A DNA stretch of 52,280 nucleotides from Folioceros fuciformis (taxonomy: Eukaryota; Anthocerotophyta; Anthocerotopsida; Anthocerotales), in NCBI GenBank assembly GCA_049999805.1, contig JBNGIO010006314.1, forward strand, positions 266,173-318,452, written 5' to 3'. The position numbers were made by a program, and so were the translations under genes. The notes under the pieces were generated by a model, which made no database searches, was not told the DNA's origin, and was given only the letters and a program-made list of their open reading frames with translations. Below, piece after piece: positions 22,140 to 31,975 of the stretch. The first letter of the stretch is position 1. The number at the start of each line of letters is the position of its first letter.

Positions 22140-22540
22140 GACCTTTCTTCTTCTCCATTAATCTTGATTAGCGAACTAGCTTGGGATTAGTAGCCCTAAG
22201 ATGACCTATCTTTCCAATCTGTTCTAGGACTAAGATTCTTGGTCGTTGTTTTACATGCATCTTCTCATGTAGTCTTGATTAGTCAACTATCTTGATATCA
22301 CTAACTCTCAGTCAACTAGCTTTAGGTCACCACAACTAGCTTTAGGTCACCAACCCTGAGATGACCCATCACTGGAGTGTGTCTTAAGATTGAGAATCTT
22401 ACTTCTTGTTGTGCATGCATTTAATGATGTAGTCTTCATTAGCGAACTATGTTGAGATCATCAACCATAGGGCGACCTATCTCTGTAGCATGTGCTAGGA
22501 TAGAGATTCTTGCTTGTTTTTGTGGATGCATCTTGTTCTT
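22140..22540. repeat. Degenerate tandem repeat, units about 100-155 bases
   Basis: Three units start near 22162, 22274 and 22434 with CTTGATTAGCGAACTA-like sequence, pass through a GATGACCTATC-like segment and end with TGCATCTT or TGCATTTA and ATGTAGT. The middle unit is longer because it holds an internal direct repeat of about 20 bases (CAACTAGCTTTAGGTCAC, twice, 22314-22352). Confidence 0.65.
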
Positions 22541-22849
22541 CTAAGCACCTCATTAGTTGAGTTTGTTAAGAATATTTTAAGGAATTGCTGAGAGTAAGGC
22601 TAGCTCCATAGGTCCTAACAAAGGCTGGAAGTTGTCTATACTCCCTGCTGCTTTAGGTGTGGAACATCTCAAGTCTAGGCTGGTGGGCTATCTTATTGTA
22701 GAGAGGTAGTTAACACACTTAATTTCACAAGAGTCTTAGTCATAGCATATTTAGAAGTAATCTAATTTGAATGGGGACAACGGAGAATGAACAAAGCCTG
22801 ACTTATAGGAGAATGTGAGACTTAAAACCATAGCCCCCAGAAGGCTAAT

Positions 22850-23600
22850 TGTACATGTCTCACCTTTGTGCCCTACTGTTTTTGAATTGATGCATCCTAG
22901 ATTGGATCCAATGTGCAATTTGACTATTGAGACAAAGGGTGAAACATAGTAAAGGAGTCATTCCAATCAGATTGAGTAAGTACCAACAAGAGTAGTGGAG
23001 AGAAATCATCCGCTATTGCTATAAAGTGATGTGCCTCAATAAAAAATAAGGAGAGTTCCACATGAACCAAAATAACCTAACTCTTAGGGCTGAGAGGTTG
23101 ATAAGCAAGAAGGCTTGTATGTTGAAATCTCCATTGCTAAGCAATGGAGATCATGCTTTACACATTGGAGATGATAGTGCCAAGAGGGGCACCTTATTGC
23201 AATATAGATCCTATTGGAACCTAACAAGGAGTTTGGCTCAATTGAAATGCTCTAGTCAATAATGCAATAGGAGAGCAATCCTCTTCCGTAGTGGAGCAAT
23301 AGAAGATGCCTCAACAACATCAATCGAATGATCTACCAAAGAGCTTATGAAGATGTAAGGATTACTTCCACATTGATTTCCAGCCACAAAGTCTTGAGGC
23401 CGAGGGGACCAAAGAGCTTATGAAGATGTAAGAATTACTTCTATATTGATTTCCAGCCACAAAGTCTTGAGGCCGAGGGGAGCAGTGGAGGAAACATTCC
23501 TCTTGTCGAAGCTCCAACTAAAAAACTTCATGAGGCAAAAGTTGTTAGCAAATTGAGATCAAATTCTTAGCCATTAATAAAACTTGCGCAATACATTACT
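22850..23600 (-). mobile_element. Decayed copia fragment (pre-integrase to integrase)
   Basis: This region aligns segment by segment with 1190-1830 in the same orientation. The integrase start is at about 22960-23080 (minus strand, ADDFS- and LVHVDL-like remnants). The pre-integrase region is at about 23090-23300. The stretch around 23500-23580 matches 1755-1830 (CTCCAACTAAAAAACTTCAT against CTCCATCAAGCAGAAG, then a shared AAATTCTTAGC-like motif). It is much more decayed than the copy at the window start, with stops in all frames. Confidence 0.7.
23336..23483. repeat. Two-copy direct repeat, 73-base period
   Basis: AAAGAGCTTATGAAGATGTA starts at 23338 and again at 23411. The two copies run through TTCCAGCCACAAAGTCTTGA to GGCCGAGGGG with only a few differences. 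The duplication lies inside the decayed copia fragment and therefore arose after insertion. Confidence 0.85.
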
Positions 23601-23614
23601 AAGCACACTAGAAG

Positions 23615-23785
23615 AACCTAAATGTGAACCTAAATGTGAATGACATGGATATAAAGAACCTAAATGTGAATGACATGGATATAAAGCCAACAAGAAGAAC
23701 CTTCAATGTGAATGACATGGATATAAAGCCAACAAGAAGAACCTCCAATGTGAATGACATGGAAATAAAGCCAACAAGAGCATGG
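23615..23785. repeat. Short minisatellite, AATGTGAATGACATGGATAT
   Basis: Four to five copies of the core AATGTGAATGACATGGATAT with spacers of two lengths. The first copies use AAAGAACCTA and the later ones a longer AAAGCCAACAAGAAGAACCT spacer, giving periods of 30 and 42 bases. It ends about 65 bases from tRNA-Ser. Confidence 0.8.
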
Positions 23786-23846
23786 CTGCAATCATGGCTC
23801 CTGCCATGCGAAACCCGAAGATAAAGCACAACAAAACACGACCTTA

Positions 23847-23927
23847 CGTCAACAGCAGGATTTGAACCTGCGCGGGCGAACCCATCACATTTCGAGTGTG
23901 ACGCCTTAACCACTCGGCCATATTGAC
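23847..23927 (-). tRNA. tRNA-Ser (CGA)
   Basis: Minus-strand cloverleaf of 81 bases. The acceptor stem GTCAATA pairs with TGTTGAC (one wobble) and the discriminator is G. D-arm GGCCGAGTGGTTAAGGC; anticodon stem TCACA/TGTGA with loop CTCGAAA, so the anticodon is CGA (serine). It has a long class II variable arm (TGGGTTCGCCC) and T-arm GCAGG TTCAAAT CCTGC. All are typical of eukaryotic tRNA-Ser. No intron. Confidence 0.96.
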
Positions 23928-24043
23928 TTCTACTCATTTCAAGCGATCTTAAATGTTTATATACTGAAAATTAAATTAAGGACGACGACAGAAACTGGAG
24001 TCTTAACTCATGGCTCTTCCATGCACATCAGTCTGCACTCACG

Positions 24044-24745
24044 CTACGGTTCACTTTCCGGAGAATCACGTAATGGTTGCGTAGACAGGAACAACACCAG
24101 CTCCTGCTTCTCAAAACAAGTCCAGGGGAGTGGGACACTGCTTATTGCAAGTGTAGCAGTTGCACGCCCGTGAAACACCGCTACTTGTAGATTGTTGGTG
24201 CGCGTGGATGCCACCAGGGTGCAGTTGACAACCAGTACATGGCACACGCCTAATGAGCAATTAGTCACTCTAGTGGAACACATGGAAAAGTAGAATCACG
24301 AGCAACGAATAACTTACCAGACATTCCGCTTCATTCCACGAGAAGCAGGACCAGAAGAATGAGGATCGTGGACGTGAAGTCGCAACACAACCGTCCCGTT
24401 CGCAAAATGGATTCCTGACGCTGAACCTTCCCTCCTCACGCTCCGCATGTTGGCAAAGTAGGCGGCTCATGCCAGCAACGAGGTTTTCTCACCTCTGATC
24501 TACAAAGAAAGAACATATTCGGGAACCGCCTACCTGGGAGTGAAAAATGCTTGAATGGACCACAACAATGCAGAGCTCAGCCTGCGTGATGTGCAGCAGT
24601 ACAATCCTTGAATCTCATCTCGTTTTCCACCTCTTCCACATCAGACACATCCCATTCGCTTTCCACATCAGCCGTCTCATCCCTTTCCTACGCCGTCGCA
24701 GCCTTTCCTGCACTTGCACATTCCTTGGCAGGCCCTGATCCCTGT
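24044..24745 (-). pseudogene. Inverted partial copy of the PORR gene 3' end and its downstream DNA
   Basis: On the minus strand this region resembles 30490-31075 of the plus strand. At 24601-24740 it matches the acidic C-terminal coding part of the PORR gene (shared ADVESEWDVSDVEEVE-like reading, but with an in-frame TAG upstream). At 24044-24530 it matches the 3' flank (shared GTGATTCTACTTTTCCATGT and TGCTCATTAGGCGT). The PORR domain itself is absent, so this is a truncated relic, not a gene. It lies beyond the far end of the PPR gene that separates it from its source. Confidence 0.75.
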
Positions 24746-25463
24746 CCTGGAAACATTTCTTTTTTCCAAATAAAATACTCTTCAATACTCCACTTCTCTG
24801 TGGCAACAACCTAGAGAGCCAAACGAGGACGTAGCCGCAAGACGACGACACTCGTGCAAGCAACAACTTCGAAACATCTTCTTCGGAAGTCCATAGCCGC
24901 GTGCAGTTGGAGAAAACGGCCGTTCGGAGGGATGGTTACGAAAGAAGAAGCTGCCCAGAGTCGAGAACCCGCGTACAGTCTAAAAAAGAATTCTGCCGCG
25001 GGTTCAGACAACTAAAACGAGGAAAATGATTCCAATGTGCGAAAATCCTGTCCACAATAAGTGTGTTTCGGGAAGGTTCTTGGGGCTGGTGGAAGAGTAC
25101 ATGGTTTCATTCCCTTCCGTGATCCAGTCGATTCTTTCAGAGACGTGTACAGAAAAAGGTCACGTTCCGGTGGCTGGCATTGCAGACCCGTTTGAACGTG
25201 TTGCGTGACGTGAACCCTCATTGTTCCGCTCTGGTCGCCCCCGTGGACTCGCTCCTGGTCTGGTCGGTGGTCTGCCGTGCTTGCCGACGGCATCCACCAG
25301 CAATTTGGTGGTGGTGCGTTAATGATCTTGGCTAGTGCGTTGCACACCTGGCAGCATTTCCTTCGCAGACGCATTCTTCAGATCGCAAGCTTACGGAGGT
25401 TGAAGCAGTTCATCTGTGCGGCTCAGAGCGCAACTGTTAGGGTTGTAGCATCAGGTCTCTTCT
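24746..25463. other. Intergenic, nothing recognised
   Basis: Several open frames of 60-120 codons on both strands, none with family resemblance. It holds the 3' untranslated region of the PPR gene at its upper end. Confidence 0.4.
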
Positions 25464-28400
25464 TCAACAGGATCGTGCACGATGGGACCCTAAACCCTGC
25501 ACCTCTTGCTGAATGGTTCCCAACATGATCTTAAGCGTGGCATATATTTGGATTCTGTCGGGGTGCTCTTTATCTTCCACCACGAAAGTGTGTACGTGGT
25601 TGTCAGCTTCCATCCATGTGAGTCCCAGGTCCCTTCTCGCACCTGCATTATGCATCATGCAATCTACTTGCTCAGCATCCTCCCACATTCCAGCTGCACT
25701 GTAGATATTTGACATCAAGACGTACGCAGCTGCATTCGTGGGATCCAGTTTTAAGATGGATTCGAAAGCATGTCGACCCAAGTCCCAGTTGCCATGGATT
25801 CGACAAGCTCCAAGCAAAGACATCCACACGACAATATCAGGTGTTGACGGCATAGTGTCAACCAGGCTATCTGCCTCACGCAGATGACCGGCACGGCCTA
25901 AGAGATCAACCATGCAAGCATAGTGCTTCGTCGCAGGAAGGATGTTAAAGCGCTCAAACATGGATTGGAATATCTGCTGTCCCTCCTCCAACAAGCCAGC
26001 ATGGCTGCAAGCGGAAAGCAAGGACACAAAAGTCACATCATTTGGCTCCATGCCTTCCCGTAGCATTCTCTGGAACAGTTGCAGTGCTTCTAGCCCGTAG
26101 CCATGCTGAGAGTACCCTGCGATGATTGTGTTCCAAGCAACAAGATTTCGCGATGGCAGTCTGTTGAACACTGCGTGCGCATCTACGAGGCTCCCACATT
26201 TGGCGTACATGTCAATAAGACTGCTGGCAACAAACACGTCTGAGAGATAGCCACATTCTACAACTTGTGCGTGGATCTGTTTGCCTTGCTGAAGAGCTGC
26301 TATGCTGGAACATGCTTTCAGCATGCTTACGAATGTAACATCATCGGGTTGCATGCCCACTTGCTGCATTTTCTCGGAAAGCTGCAATGCTTCCTGACCA
26401 CGGCCATGACGTGCGTAGCCTTTGATCAATGCAGTCCATGATACCAGATCCTTCACCTGCAAGTGGTCGAATACTTCACGTGCAGCATCAACGCTCCCGC
26501 ACTTGGCATACAAGTCTATGAGAGCATTTCCCACAACCAGAATTGACTCCCATCCATTTTCAATCACACGGGAATGAATCAACTTCCCCTGATCCAAGGC
26601 TGTCATCCTTGAACAAGCTTTCAGGATGCTGATCAGTGTCACCTCATCTGCATGCACGCCCTCCCATTCCATTCTCTTCCAAAGTTCCAGGGCTTCTTCA
26701 CTGTTCCCACAGTCTGCACATCCTGCAATCACTGCATTCCACGACACCAAATTCCTAGTTGGTAATTTCTCAAACACTCTCCGAGCATTAGCAAAGCTCC
26801 CACATTTCGCATACATGTCGATCAGGGTGCTGCAAACAAAAACATCAGAGTCAAAGCCACCTTCCATGATCTGCCCGTGAATGAGCTTGCCCTGGTCCAG
26901 CCTGGCTACCTGGGAACATGCTTGCAAAACGCTCACAAAGGTGAACTCATTTGGGGGCATGCGTTCCGAACACATATGCCTGAATATTTCGAGGGCCTCC
27001 TCACTATGCTGATGCTGGGCATACCCACATATCATTGCATTCCAGGATATCCGATCCTTTACTGGCAGTCTGTCAAACACTTTGCGGGCATCCACAAGGC
27101 TGCCAGTCTTGACGTACATGTCAAGGAGGGTGTTGCCAACAAACACATCGGATTCAAAACCACTTTGTATGATGCGGTCGTGACACAGTCGACCAACTGC
27201 CAGGTCAGATGTGCTGGAACATGCTTTCAAAATACTTAGATACGTCACTTTGTTTGGGGACATCCCATGCTGCTGCATCATATCAAAGAGTTGAAGGGCC
27301 TGCACTCCATCTCCATAGTGAGCATACGCACCAATTATGGCTGTCCATGACACCATATCCTTCGATGGTAAGCTATCAAAAACCAGGCGGGCATCCTCAA
27401 CGCTCCCGCATTTTGTGTACATATCAATAAGTGAGTTGCCAACCATAACATTTGAGACGAGTCCAATCTGCATGGCTTTCGTATGAATCACCCTGCCCTG
27501 ATCCAGGGCTGGTATACTGGAGCAGGCCTTAAGGATTCCAGTCAGTGTGACCTCATCCGGCTGCAGTCCCTCCTGTTGCATTTGCTGGAACAGATGAATT
27601 GCCTTGTGATGAAGCCCGTTTTGAGAGTGGCCAGCTATTATTGCATTCCAAGAAACCAGATCCCGACCCGGCAGTCTGTCAAACACGGATTGGGCATCCT
27701 GCAGGCTCCCGCATCTGGCATACATGTTAATAAGAGTGTTGCACACCTTTGTATCTGCTTCACAATCAAGCTCAACTATGCAAGCATGGACAAGCTTACC
27801 CTGATCGAGGGCCGCCAAGCTGGTGCATGCTTTGAGGACACTGAGGAGGGTGACCTTATTCGGAGGCAAGGACTCAAGTTGCATTCGCCTGAAGAGTTGG
27901 ATGGCTTCGTCCGATCTCTCATGCTTGGCATATGCAGCAATCATGGCACTCCATGACACTAGATCTCTCGTTGCGAGATGATCAAATACTTGGATTGCGT
28001 CCAGAATGCTTCCACACTTGGAGTACATGTCGATGAGTGTGCTAGCAATACCGGTATCCGAATCAAGCCCATACTTCGCTAGACAAGAATGGATCAGCCT
28101 TCCTTCTAACAAGGCATCACTGCAACAACATGCTTTCAGGATAGTCATGAAAGTCACTTTGTCTGGATGTGTGCCCTCCTGTTGCATCTTCTCTAAGAGC
28201 TGGAACGTGGATTGTACACGTCCATCCTGGGCGTAACCTGCGATCATGGCATTCCATGAAACCAGGTCTCTTGATGACAGATTATCAAAGACTCTCCGTG
28301 CGTCTTCAGTTCTCCCACATTTCGAATACATGTCAATAAGCGTGTTCCCCACAAACCCATTACACTGAAATCCACTCTGCTCGATTTCCTTGTGAATAAG

Positions 28401-28892
28401 CTTACCCTGTGCCAGTGCCTCACTGTTCGCACATGCCTTTAGGACGGCAACAAATACATGTTCATTTGGCTTCACACCAGAACGTAGCATTCGGTGATAC
28501 AGACTGATTGCCTCGTCAGCTTTGCCATACTTGGCATTCGCTGCAATAACTGCAGCCCACGTGAACAAACCTGGTGCAGCAAGCTTGCTGAACACTTCAT
28601 TCGCATCCAGCAGACCCCCGCACAACGCCAAGATGCGAATCAGGTGGCTGACGAGCAAGGTATTGGACTCAAACCCAGTCCTGACAATCAAGGAGGACAT
28701 TCTCCTACAGGCTGGCAAATCTCTACTGTGAATGCACCCTTGCAGGAGATGGTACAAGATGTCCTGCGAGACTTGAAATCCCTCCTGATGCATGAGTTCC
28801 ACGGCTCCAATGGCATGATTAACCCGTCCCTCCTCACAAAGTATCTCCAGCTCATGCACCGACAGAGGGAAGCCATTACTGCACCTCGCCAT
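25464..28892 (-). CDS. PLS-class PPR protein with E domains, no DYW
   Basis: Single exon. The first in-frame ATG is at 28892 (the frame is open to 28934), giving 1142 residues. About nine PLS triplets are visible through repeated DMYAKCGSLVDA-type, DLVSWNAMIAGYAQ-type and VTFVSVLKACSS-type segments. The post-array part has SHAGLLEEGQQIFQSM and YACMVDLLGRAGHLREA, then the E region (AAAYVLMSNIYSAAGMWEDA) and a second E motif (NHVHTFVVEDKEHPDRIQIY), and ends 30 residues later without a DYW domain. It is expected to bind a defined RNA site in an organelle; target unknown. The annotated N-terminus begins almost directly with repeats, so a targeting peptide is missing or lies in an unseen exon. The PORR gene starts 371 bases away in the opposite direction. 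Confidence 0.93.
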   Translation of the reverse strand: MARCSNGFPLSVHELEILCEEGRVNHAIGAVELMHQEGFQVSQDILYHLLQGCIHSRDLPACRRMSSLIVRTGFESNTLLVSHLIRILALCGGLLDANEVFSKLAAPGLFTWAAVIAANAKYGKADEAISLYHRMLRSGVKPNEHVFVAVLKACANSEALAQGKLIHKEIEQSGFQCNGFVGNTLIDMYSKCGRTEDARRVFDNLSSRDLVSWNAMIAGYAQDGRVQSTFQLLEKMQQEGTHPDKVTFMTILKACCCSDALLEGRLIHSCLAKYGLDSDTGIASTLIDMYSKCGSILDAIQVFDHLATRDLVSWSAMIAAYAKHERSDEAIQLFRRMQLESLPPNKVTLLSVLKACTSLAALDQGKLVHACIVELDCEADTKVCNTLINMYARCGSLQDAQSVFDRLPGRDLVSWNAIIAGHSQNGLHHKAIHLFQQMQQEGLQPDEVTLTGILKACSSIPALDQGRVIHTKAMQIGLVSNVMVGNSLIDMYTKCGSVEDARLVFDSLPSKDMVSWTAIIGAYAHYGDGVQALQLFDMMQQHGMSPNKVTYLSILKACSSTSDLAVGRLCHDRIIQSGFESDVFVGNTLLDMYVKTGSLVDARKVFDRLPVKDRISWNAMICGYAQHQHSEEALEIFRHMCSERMPPNEFTFVSVLQACSQVARLDQGKLIHGQIMEGGFDSDVFVCSTLIDMYAKCGSFANARRVFEKLPTRNLVSWNAVIAGCADCGNSEEALELWKRMEWEGVHADEVTLISILKACSRMTALDQGKLIHSRVIENGWESILVVGNALIDLYAKCGSVDAAREVFDHLQVKDLVSWTALIKGYARHGRGQEALQLSEKMQQVGMQPDDVTFVSMLKACSSIAALQQGKQIHAQVVECGYLSDVFVASSLIDMYAKCGSLVDAHAVFNRLPSRNLVAWNTIIAGYSQHGYGLEALQLFQRMLREGMEPNDVTFVSLLSACSHAGLLEEGQQIFQSMFERFNILPATKHYACMVDLLGRAGHLREADSLVDTMPSTPDIVVWMSLLGACRIHGNWDLGRHAFESILKLDPTNAAAYVLMSNIYSAAGMWEDAEQVDCMMHNAGARRDLGLTWMEADNHVHTFVVEDKEHPDRIQIYATLKIMLGTIQQEVQGLGSHRARSC

Positions 28893-29263
28893 ATGAAAGT
28901 GTTGTATCGCAGTTGCCTCGTCTGCACGTCGCAACCTCGGAAAAGGTCATCCCAAGAACACCAATTTTCAGTACCCACCAAAACAGAAAAAACAGAGGGG
29001 AATTCGAGAGCTTGCCTGCCTTCGTGCCGCCTCGTGTTCCATGTTCTCTGCTTCGAACTCCGCCCTCAACACCACCGCCATCCGACACCCCAGTACCGCA
29101 CACACCCCTGACGGCTCGCTGAACGAAAACATCAGCTGGGTTCCACCTACGGTTGCATCTACCTGTCCTGCTGAATCTTCCAGCCTTCTCGAACACCACC
29201 AAAGTTACTCCCCTTCCCACTCCCATTTCATTTGCTTGTTGGTCTTCGAAGAACGTAACGTCA
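28893..29263. promoter_or_regulatory. Shared head-to-head promoter interval (PPR / PORR)
   Basis: 371 bases separate the ATG of the minus-strand PPR gene from the ATG of the plus-strand PORR gene. Both should be driven from here. No TATA box or defined element is evident. Confidence 0.45.
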
Positions 29264-30658
29264 ATGTTGGGTAGGATAGTTGGCAGGGCCTGGAGGGAAG
29301 CGGAGCCGGTGCTTCAAGGACCCGGATGGCGGGCTCTGCAGCTACGCCATTTCGCCAAGCGGGTTATACCTCGCGGGCCGCATGTCTGGCTCAAGATGGA
29401 TCGGGAGAAGTGGCAGAAAGATTTGCAATTGGACGCGGTCTGGGACAAGGAGAAGGAGCTCATATATTTGATTGCCATGAAGGACATTCTGGCAGACCAA
29501 CCCAAGATGCGCATGTCTTTGAAAGTTCTGACCACCTACAAGAGGTACATCGGTCTGTCAGGGAGGAACATTCGACCTGCTGCATGGCTGCAACAGCACC
29601 CTGCAATGTTCCTGGTTGACGAGGACATGCCCTTCCTGGAATACCTGCCTGCGGCTGCAAAGGCATTCTTCCAGTTCACCCCTCGCGCTGCAGAGCATGT
29701 AGCTAGCGAGAAGCAGTTTCGCCACGACAATGAGAAGCTTCTGGTTGACAAGGTGAGGAAGGTTCTCATGATGACACCTGAGAGGCGGATCCCTCTTGAG
29801 GTGTTCGGCCACTTGCGGAAAGACATCGGCATGACTGAGGATTTCAGATTCCGGCTGATGAAATATCCTGAGTACTTCGGAATGGAGGAAACAGCTAAAG
29901 GATCAGAACTGAGGCTCACGGAATGGGACCCTGAATTAGCAGTGTCATCGTTCGAAACGCTCCATCTTGCAGGGAATGGCATTCCTGAGGATGGAGATCC
30001 CCAGCCCCAGGGTGGTGCCAACTGGTCAACATTCAGGCACAGGGCCAATCTGAAGAAGACTCATATGAGGGAGTTGATGAAGTTCCATGAAGCTCCCTAC
30101 GTGTCCCCATACCAGGAGACACCTCTGGATGTGAAGGAGAACTCCCTAGAGGCGGAAAAACATGCGGTGGCGGTGCTGCATGAGTTGCTGAGCCTGACTT
30201 TGCGGAAGAGGTTGAATTTGGCCCGTCTGGCACAGTACAGGACCATGTTCATGTGCACCAAAGGAACCAGATCCGTCATTATGCAACATCCTGAACTGTT
30301 TTACATATCGTTGAAGAATGGCCGGGAGACTGTGTTTCTACGGCAAGCTTACAGTAACTCTGAGTTGGTAATGAAGGACCCTTTTCTCGAAGCTCAGTCA
30401 TGGGTAGCTGTTTTGCTGAAGGAATCCAAGGATGCTATTCGGGAAGAGAAGGACCGGGTCATAGCGGAGAGAAGGAAAGCGAAGCTGGAGAGGGAAGAGG
30501 CCAAGGCAAATGCAAGTGCTGCAATGGCGCAGAGAGGGGATGAGCCGGAAGAGGTGGAAAGTGAATGGGATTTCTCTGATGTTGAAGACGTGGAAGTCCA
30601 GACGATCATCAAGGTTTGTACTGCTTCGCATCACGCATGCTCCACTCTTCATTGTTGA
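29264..30658 (+). CDS. PORR-domain organelle RNA-binding protein, copy 1
   Basis: ATG at 29264 (MLGRIVGRAWREAEPVLQG), an Arg-rich, Glu-poor start typical of mitochondrial targeting. 464 residues if the frame is read to the TGA at 30656-30658. A splice donor (ATCATCAAG then GTTTGT) at about 30615 could end the coding exon earlier. The plant organelle RNA recognition domain spans most of the protein: a basic WLKMDREKW segment, DKEKELIYLIAMKDILAD, PAAWLQQHPAMF, a central FTPRAAEHVASEKQF to VRKVLMMTPERRIPLEVFGH, the PELAVSSFE segment, and near the C-terminus HAVAVLHELLSLTLRKR and QHPELFYISLKNGRETVFL. The tail is Lys/Glu then acidic. PORR proteins promote splicing of group II introns in mitochondria or plastids. 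The paralogue at 42597-44027 shares the same blocks. Confidence 0.93.
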   Translation: MLGRIVGRAWREAEPVLQGPGWRALQLRHFAKRVIPRGPHVWLKMDREKWQKDLQLDAVWDKEKELIYLIAMKDILADQPKMRMSLKVLTTYKRYIGLSGRNIRPAAWLQQHPAMFLVDEDMPFLEYLPAAAKAFFQFTPRAAEHVASEKQFRHDNEKLLVDKVRKVLMMTPERRIPLEVFGHLRKDIGMTEDFRFRLMKYPEYFGMEETAKGSELRLTEWDPELAVSSFETLHLAGNGIPEDGDPQPQGGANWSTFRHRANLKKTHMRELMKFHEAPYVSPYQETPLDVKENSLEAEKHAVAVLHELLSLTLRKRLNLARLAQYRTMFMCTKGTRSVIMQHPELFYISLKNGRETVFLRQAYSNSELVMKDPFLEAQSWVAVLLKESKDAIREEKDRVIAERRKAKLEREEAKANASAAMAQRGDEPEEVESEWDFSDVEDVEVQTIIKVCTASHHACSTLHC

Positions 30659-31875
30659 GGCAATTGCATGCATTTTTCACTCTTAGGTAAGCTGCTCTGA
30701 AGTTTGTTCTTCCTTTGTAGACCAGAGGTGAGAAAACCTTGTGTTGCTTGCAGGACCCACGTACTTTGCCAGCATCCGGAGCGTGAGGAGGCAAAGTTCA
30801 GTGTCATGAATCATGATTGCAAATGGGATGGTTGCGTTGCGACTTCACTTCCACAATCCTTTTTCTCTGGTCCTGCATCTCGTGGAATCAAGCTGCTGAA
30901 ATATCTGGTACGTTATTCGTTACGTGTGATTCTACTTTTCCATGTGTTCCATCAGAGTGAATTACTGCTCATTAGGCGTTTGCCATGCCTTCGAAGCCGC
31001 ATCCGGCAAGGAGTTGCCATTCCTGACAGCAGAAAAGCTGAAGAGAGTTTGTTGGGTACGTGGACATGGAGATGAGATCAGGTCTGGCTGCTTCAAGACT
31101 CCGACGAGGAAGTGGAGTCACCTGCATAATATTCAAATGCTAGGCACACAATGTCTGGCCTGACTCGCATGTGCAAGGGCTCGATCTGGCGTGTATGTCC
31201 AACAGGTCGAGTGTGGCAGGGAAACTCTTGATTTTGCCTTGGTCTACTGAAGCTTGTAAAGCTGTAGTTCGCTATTTTCTCATCCCGTTCGTCTCTCCGA
31301 CATGACAAAATGATGTTTTCGATATATAGTGAATGGTGTTTTCGAAAACATCCCTGAATCGTAAACAACCAGAGATACACTACTGAGAAGATGCACTCGA
31401 CCAGAACAGTATTAAGGCCTTACGCACCCGGCCATGTTTCGGCGCATGGCGCCATCGCTTCTCTTCTCAGCTGCAATGCGGATTCACTGACAGACGGGAT
31501 ACAGAACCTGGATGCTTGGCTGTGGAATGGTGCACTGCGTGGGACAAGATTTAGATGAAATCCCAGCAGGCTCTACAAACTCTCCTGCTACGCTCATGCG
31601 ATTGGAAGCGCCGTGGATCTGCAAGTCGCAACCCGTCTCTTTCCCTCCGGTCACGGTCGGCTCCGATCCGACCCCTCGACCTCACAGCCACTGTCATGAC
31701 GTCCCGCGGCCTACAGGCCATGGCAGGCGCACCAACCACGCCCTCCTCCCCCTGCTTCACCCTCCTACCTGCAATGCCGCAACTTACAGGCTCATCTTTC
31801 TCACCTCACGCCAAGCCGGCCCGACGCTTGGAACAGCAGCAGCAGCAGCAGCGATGGCCGGCCCCGGCCCCGCAC
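30659..31875. other. 3' flank of PORR copy 1 and 5' part of protease locus
   Basis: 30700-31075 is the source-type sequence also found inverted at 24044-24530. Beyond 31100 no gene is recognised until the aspartic protease. Frames from about 31555 are open up to the assembly gap and include a (CAG)6 run at 31834-31851, which may belong to the missing first part of the protease or to its leader. Confidence 0.4.
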
Positions 31876-31975
31876 NNNNNNNNNNNNNNNNNNNNNNNNN
31901 NNNNNNNNNNNNNNNNNNNNNNNNNNNNNNNNNNNNNNNNNNNNNNNNNNNNNNNNNNNNNNNNNNNNNNNNNNN
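31876..31975. other. Assembly gap (100 N)
   Basis: A run of exactly 100 N, a conventional placeholder for a gap of unknown size. It removes the N-terminal coding part of the aspartic protease, including any signal peptide. Confidence 1.

Noticed and set aside
23600-23790. Direct repeats considered as a CRISPR array
   Set aside because: The spacers are not unique but one of two repeated sequences, and the genome is clearly eukaryotic; it is a minisatellite.
24270-24470. Possible small gene with Cys-rich peptide
   Set aside because: The same sequence is the 3' flank of PORR copy 1 in inverted orientation, with frame differences between the copies; no sign of coding constraint.
26626-28236. 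Several plus-strand open frames of 70-160 codons
   Set aside because: They are the complement of the PPR gene; the regular repeat pattern keeps the antisense frame open.
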